The notes under the pieces were generated by a model. It was not told the DNA's origin. It made no database searches and saw nothing but the letters and a program-made list of their open reading frames with translations. From positions 1 to 47,521 of the forward strand of contig JAUCBJ010008479.1 of assembly GCA_032718475.1 (NCBI GenBank): a stretch of 47,521 nucleotides of DNA, given 5' to 3'. Shown piece by piece: positions 43,434 through 47,521 of the stretch; positions within the stretch are counted from its first letter, which is position 1; every line of letters begins with the position of its first letter. Both the position numbers and the translations under genes were made by a program. Origin of the DNA: Nemertoderma westbladi. Its lineage: Eukaryota; Xenacoelomorpha; Nemertodermatida; Nemertodermatidae.

Positions 43434-46400
43434 TTAGTCTTTCTTGCGCGGACGGCGTTTACGCAGTTTTTTAAAGCTAGCAAGAGTCCTTTTCTCTTTG
43501 GGGCGAGCCACTTTACGAGGAGGGCTATAACTCCTGGGTGAAGGGTGCAATATGATTGCATCAGAAGGTATGGGATTACGATCGGTATATCCGCCGGTCG
43601 AAGTACCGGGTTGATTGACATCAACGTCCGGGGAGAGGGGTCTAACGGCTTTGAGAGCTCGTTTCAAGACAGCCGCTCTTACGGGTCCTGTACGAGTGGT
43701 CTGCACGAGGGCCGTGGGTGGACCATAGGTAGTTAGAAACTTCCTTGGTTTAATGGTTCTTTCCAACTCGCGTTCGCGGGCTCGATACTCGTAAGGCCGT
43801 CGATATACTTCCTGTAACTCGGGGTGTGAGTTGACAAATAAGTCTCCATAGGCAGGGTCTTGACGGATAAAGTTTATTAAGTTGTAAGAATGGATGTCAC
43901 TCGGATTAATGCTCCTGAGGAATTTGCATACATATTTAGTTGAAATACATTCTCCAACGCGCTTTAATAGTTCATAACTTGATAGGCGTGATTTTTGCTC
44001 GACGGATGCAAACAAATAAGGATGGAACGCATAAACTCCTTCGTAAGCGCGTCCAGGGTAATAGCGATGGCGTGAATCACAATGTAAATCAGCGTTCGCT
44101 TCCCAAGCTCTGATATAACGTAGTACAATCATTTCATCTACGCTCTCTAAATCATGATTAAAGGGACAATCAAAGCTGGCGTGTCCTTTTAATTGACAAT
44201 GATGGCATTGAGTCATAAATTGGGGGCAGACAGCAAAAATGTGCAAATTATTAAGCCGACAATATGCACAATAGATTTCCATCGACGGTTGTTCGTGGAA
44301 ATAGGAACAGAGATCGTTGGTGTCCATAGACGTAATATGGTCTCTCGATGCGCACAGCCGACAACGTTGTCGAGAAACATAATTGGCGTGGCGATAATCA
44401 TACGCAGTAAGACACTGTGGACCTTGATACCATTCCAATATATAGTCGCTATCGCTACTCCGAGACGTGGGGGGCTGAATCTCTTCAGATTCTAAACATA
44501 TGGGTTCGTCTTCCCCTTGTATAGTTGAGGTAGGCATGGCCGTCTCCTCAAGTGGACCTATCGTCTGAATTTCTACGACAGAATAACCTGTGGGGATCCG
44601 AGGTCTTTGGATAACCGAGGAGTGCAGGTTTATTATACAAATGTCTTTGAAAATAGCGAATCCAGCGCTATCTAACTTCTCCGCAGCCGAGTCTCTTAAG
44701 CTGAGCTTGGTCAAAGCGCGGTCTTTGAATTGGCTATCCACGTTGCGAAACGGGGTTAAAAACCGTCGGAAACATTCAAAGCGGATGAATTTATTATGTT
44801 CATCTAGCTTAGCGAGTTTGGTCCCAAGGATTAATGGATGGGCGCGTATAGTACGACTGCACACATCGGCTAGCCAACCGGAAAGTGCGGTGTTTTCGAA
44901 GATCGTGTAGATAGCTAAGGAGGGACGGAGTGGAACACTCATGAAGCTATACACGGCGCCAGGTGCGGTCAACGGTCCGTCAAAGTATAATCGAGAATAA
45001 TGGTCTCCGTATACTTGTTGATAGTTGATGGGATTTCCGACCTTGAAATTCCACCCGTATTCCTGAAAGGCAAGATGTCCGATGGAAGTTCGTTGCACCT
45101 TTGTAATGTTGCTAGACGCATTAGCATACATGGTGCGAAAGAAACCTCGGCCTTCGGCCCAAGGAGCTATCAGCTGAGTATCCACGAAAGGATAGGGGAT
45201 ATTCTCCATATTCCGAAAGTCGTTTTGGAGATCTCCGTAAACAGCTGAGCCGATTTTAATGATTCTTTCGTTGAATAACATCTCGAGAACGGGCTGGGGT
45301 AACATCGATCCATCGATACCCATGGCCGGTTTGCGTTCGGTGTCAATGACGTAACGCTGCGCGAGTTCGAATTGTCCATGTCGGAGATTCTTTTGCGTTT
45401 CGGTGAGAGTTTCAAAGGAATAATCGATCACGTCGGAACACGCTCGCGTAAACACGTGAGTGGAACCAGCTAATCCGCGTATGTGTATCATGCGCGTAGT
45501 TCCTAATTCTCCGATTGGAACGCTACCTTCGTTATCGTAAGTAACAACGCCATACATCTCAATGATATTAAGAGTTTCATTCCACTCTTTGGTGGCGTTC
45601 TCGAGGGTCATCCCTACCGGATGCCACAAGGTGGCGCATTGATTAGCGTCAGGGAGATCACTATACTTCATGTATCGAGTGGTATACGTCTCCACATTTC
45701 CATATCTTTGTATTTTCTCCTCCTCGAATAATACGTCTAGATTCCAATGGACTAATCGAGTTTTAATAAATCCATCGAGATTATAAGGAGGTTCTGTATC
45801 CTTCTCTATTCGAGAAACGTTATATGGTTTTCGAAATGAGTTTACCTTTACTAACTGATCCAGATGTTTTTGCAATTGTTCGAGTTCGACAATGTCCAGA
45901 GGATTTATTAGTGGTAGAAACTTTAAATTATGCGTCGGATCTTCTGGTTTTACCATATAATATTGAGTCAGATTAACGTAATAAGGGTGGTCTTTAATTC
46001 CATAAAAAGAGTTCTGTAAAGGTCTAGCGCGTAGGTTGACATCGTGTACCATACGACGGACAAGATCCGCTCGATTGTCCGGAGGTTCAACGAGTATACC
46101 GTCAACTCGAGCGGCCTCGATTGGCGGACGCTGTAACATAGGAGCGTCAGCGATAAGATTTTGCGATCTTATGCTGATATCAACCGGTTGGGGTTGTATC
46201 TTTGCGAAAAGTTTGTCGCCGAAATGAGGAACCATCGAGGGATGACGGACGGTTTTAGAGTAGAGATCGGTTATGAGTATCTGAGCTTCGGGTTGGGCTA
46301 AAGCGGCTTCTTCTCTCTCATCCATTTCCGTATGTTTCTCCTCTAGTTGATTTTCCTCCGCTTGTTTCTGTAAGCGTTCTTCTAGAAACTCCTGTAGAGA

Positions 46401-47521
46401 ATACGTACGTCCAAGCTCGATGTCCTCTTCGAGGTTTTGGATTTCTCTATCAAACTGCGGCAAGGCTAACTCTTTAACCGATTGGACCTGCTGCTGTAAT
46501 TTACGTTTCTCTAGAAAATCCTGGGTTCCCTTTCCAATTTTCTGTCGGATGGCGTCTAGAGCGTTTCTGATGACACTCTCCTCGACTTCCGTGGCAGGTT
46601 GTATCGGAGTTAATCCTGGCCGATTGTAAGGATTAAATGGCGATGTTAGATGCCCGCGTCCCAATCCGGTTAAATAGGATGGTCGAATATCTAACGAACC
46701 TACCGCTGGAACCCCACCGATTAACTGCTCGGGTAACACCAAATCTTTGAACAGTGAGTATAACTCGGGAGGATCAGTGATACTGTTAGGATCAAGAGTT
46801 TGAGGTCTCACGGGGAAATGGGGAGGCCTGACCGAGTATTCCGGAACTCTGATCATGGGTTTATTTAGCGATCGTTTTAGACGGGCGATCGTAGGTGATA
46901 CGTCGAACAGGTTTCGCTCGAAACTCCCGTAAGTATAACGCGTAAAACTGTGTTTAGCACAACGTCTCCGCGGATGTTTATGTCTTTCCGTTTGCTGGTT
47001 AGGTCTAGGACATGAGTCACAATAATACCAAAGACGTACGTCCTGCAGAGGAAACGCGGGTGATCGTTCTCCAGTTTTGCAATACTCTTCCATTTGTTCA
47101 AAGCTGTCCGGGACAACAGGCAGTGGACGATCTGCGGTAAGATACATCATGGTGAAATAGAGTCGTTTGAGTTCTACCATGGGATCGTGATGTATACCTT
47201 GAGGATATCGAGTCTCTAGGTTCTGTTGACTGGCAATATTGAGATAGGTTTCTCTCAAAAATTCCAAGTAGTCGTTGAAGTTGATGCGCTTATCGGGTTC
47301 TTCAACGTTTTCTCTGTCGAGTAGGTTGCGAATAGAGTTCTCGTGTTCTATTCTCGGTTTATCATTACGATTCCGCTGGGCATGATATTTAAATAAAACC
47401 ATTTCCCTTTCGGTGTCTACATCATCAGTATCATGTAAATCGGTAGGATGGCCGGTAGTTAAGAAGTCCATATACGTACCATTACGATTCGTATAGCGAG
47501 CGGTGAATTTTCTATAGTCCA
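43434..47521 (-). CDS. ORF3: large undescribed protein of the giant BEL/Pao family (5' end cut by window)
   Basis: Open for 1,345 codons from the first Met at 47471 and for 16 more to the window edge; the stop is TAA 43434-43436. Comparison with element 1 suggests about 1,400 residues in full. Numbering from that Met: a Cys/His cluster at 151-174 (CDSC...CAKH), a highly charged coiled coil at about 320-390, a long region (400-960) with no recognised domain, and a Cys-rich block at 1037-1102. That block includes paired CxxC and a CCHC knuckle CHHCQLKGHASFDC (1089-1102). The C-terminal tail is basic (KKLRKRRPRKKD). There is no signal peptide or clear transmembrane segment, so Env is unlikely. 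Nucleic-acid binding is a reasonable guess from the knuckle and tail. It lies immediately before the polypurine tract and LTR, as in element 1. Confidence 0.82.
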   Translation of the reverse strand, partial: DYRKFTARYTNRNGTYMDFLTTGHPTDLHDTDDVDTEREMVLFKYHAQRNRNDKPRIEHENSIRNLLDRENVEEPDKRINFNDYLEFLRETYLNIASQQNLETRYPQGIHHDPMVELKRLYFTMMYLTADRPLPVVPDSFEQMEEYCKTGERSPAFPLQDVRLWYYCDSCPRPNQQTERHKHPRRRCAKHSFTRYTYGSFERNLFDVSPTIARLKRSLNKPMIRVPEYSVRPPHFPVRPQTLDPNSITDPPELYSLFKDLVLPEQLIGGVPAVGSLDIRPSYLTGLGRGHLTSPFNPYNRPGLTPIQPATEVEESVIRNALDAIRQKIGKGTQDFLEKRKLQQQVQSVKELALPQFDREIQNLEEDIELGRTYSLQEFLEERLQKQAEENQLEEKHTEMDEREEAALAQPEAQILITDLYSKTVRHPSMVPHFGDKLFAKIQPQPVDISIRSQNLIADAPMLQRPPIEAARVDGILVEPPDNRADLVRRMVHDVNLRARPLQNSFYGIKDHPYYVNLTQYYMVKPEDPTHNLKFLPLINPLDIVELEQLQKHLDQLVKVNSFRKPYNVSRIEKDTEPPYNLDGFIKTRLVHWNLDVLFEEEKIQRYGNVETYTTRYMKYSDLPDANQCATLWHPVGMTLENATKEWNETLNIIEMYGVVTYDNEGSVPIGELGTTRMIHIRGLAGSTHVFTRACSDVIDYSFETLTETQKNLRHGQFELAQRYVIDTERKPAMGIDGSMLPQPVLEMLFNERIIKIGSAVYGDLQNDFRNMENIPYPFVDTQLIAPWAEGRGFFRTMYANASSNITKVQRTSIGHLAFQEYGWNFKVGNPINYQQVYGDHYSRLYFDGPLTAPGAVYSFMSVPLRPSLAIYTIFENTALSGWLADVCSRTIRAHPLILGTKLAKLDEHNKFIRFECFRRFLTPFRNVDSQFKDRALTKLSLRDSAAEKLDSAGFAIFKDICIINLHSSVIQRPRIPTGYSVVEIQTIGPLEETAMPTSTIQGEDEPICLESEEIQPPTSRSSDSDYILEWYQGPQCLTAYDYRHANYVSRQRCRLCASRDHITSMDTNDLCSYFHEQPSMEIYCAYCRLNNLHIFAVCPQFMTQCHHCQLKGHASFDCPFNHDLESVDEMIVLRYIRAWEANADLHCDSRHRYYPGRAYEGVYAFHPYLFASVEQKSRLSSYELLKRVGECISTKYVCKFLRSINPSDIHSYNLINFIRQDPAYGDLFVNSHPELQEVYRRPYEYRARERELERTIKPRKFLTTYGPPTALVQTTRTGPVRAAVLKRALKAVRPLSPDVDVNQPGTSTGGYTDRNPIPSDAIILHPSPRSYSPPRKVARPKEKRTLASFKKLRKRRPRKKD

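Larger units (their letters stand above)
42131..47521 (-). mobile_element. Element 3: second copy of the giant BEL/Pao family, 3' part only
   Basis: ORF3, polypurine tract and 3' LTR lie in the same order and spacing as in element 1 (stop to LTR is 78 bp in both). gag and pol would lie beyond the right edge. Confidence 0.78.

Noticed and set aside
43434-47471. ORF3 as an envelope glycoprotein
   Set aside because: No signal peptide, no transmembrane anchor and no glycoprotein-like Cys pattern; it has a CCHC knuckle and basic tail instead.

Overview
The window is animal nuclear DNA, probably from an invertebrate or another non-amniote. The evidence is a two-exon C2H2 zinc-finger gene with canonical splice sites, BEL/Pao LTR retrotransposons (an animal-restricted group), CR1/Jockey-like LINE fragments and nested DNA transposons with clean target-site duplications (TSDs). 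There are no operons, no rRNA and no tRNA that I can recognise. The species cannot be named from the sequence alone. Only about 1.7 kb is likely host coding sequence; nearly everything else is mobile DNA or its remains.

Layout. 1-1371: an inverted copy of a non-autonomous DNA transposon (called element C here), running off the left edge. 1438-17151: a 15.7 kb BEL/Pao retrotransposon (element 1) with 1.17 kb LTRs and a 4-bp TSD. It carries a broken gag-pol, a 1.8 kb spacer with two structured repeats, and an internally deleted extra gene (ORF3) before the 3' LTR. 17152-18150: tandem repeats and a CR1-like LINE tail. 18293-26394: an 8.1 kb DNA transposon with perfect 67-bp terminal inverted repeats (TIRs) and an 8-bp TSD. 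It ends in a P-like transposase remnant and contains, nested, a second copy of element C (18933-24445), itself interrupted by two more elements (19348-22059 and 22899-23812), plus a 68-bp minisatellite. 26990-30725: the zinc-finger gene, with a LINE in its intron. 30950-32665: a tandem repeat, a cluster of perfect hairpins and microsatellites. 32892-40100: a second, compact and recent BEL/Pao element (element 2) with 275-bp LTRs and a 5-bp TSD, broken by a frameshift and by a 465-bp MITE. 42131-47521: the 3' end, on the minus strand, of a second copy of the element 1 family (element 3), with its LTR and an intact ORF3 running off the right edge.

The most unusual content is ORF3. Two independent copies carry it at the same place, after pol and directly before the polypurine tract and 3' LTR. 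One copy is open for more than 1,350 codons. Its product has no visible signal peptide or membrane anchor, so it does not look like Env. It has an N-terminal Cys/His cluster, a central charged coiled coil, a C-terminal Cys-rich region with a CCHC knuckle, and a basic tail. I do not recognise the family. With ORF3 at full length the element would be roughly 18 kb, very large for BEL/Pao.

The nesting order can be read partly from target duplications and from paralogous empty sites: the two insertions in the right-hand copy of element C are absent from the left-hand copy. That makes the window a well-ordered record of successive transposition.
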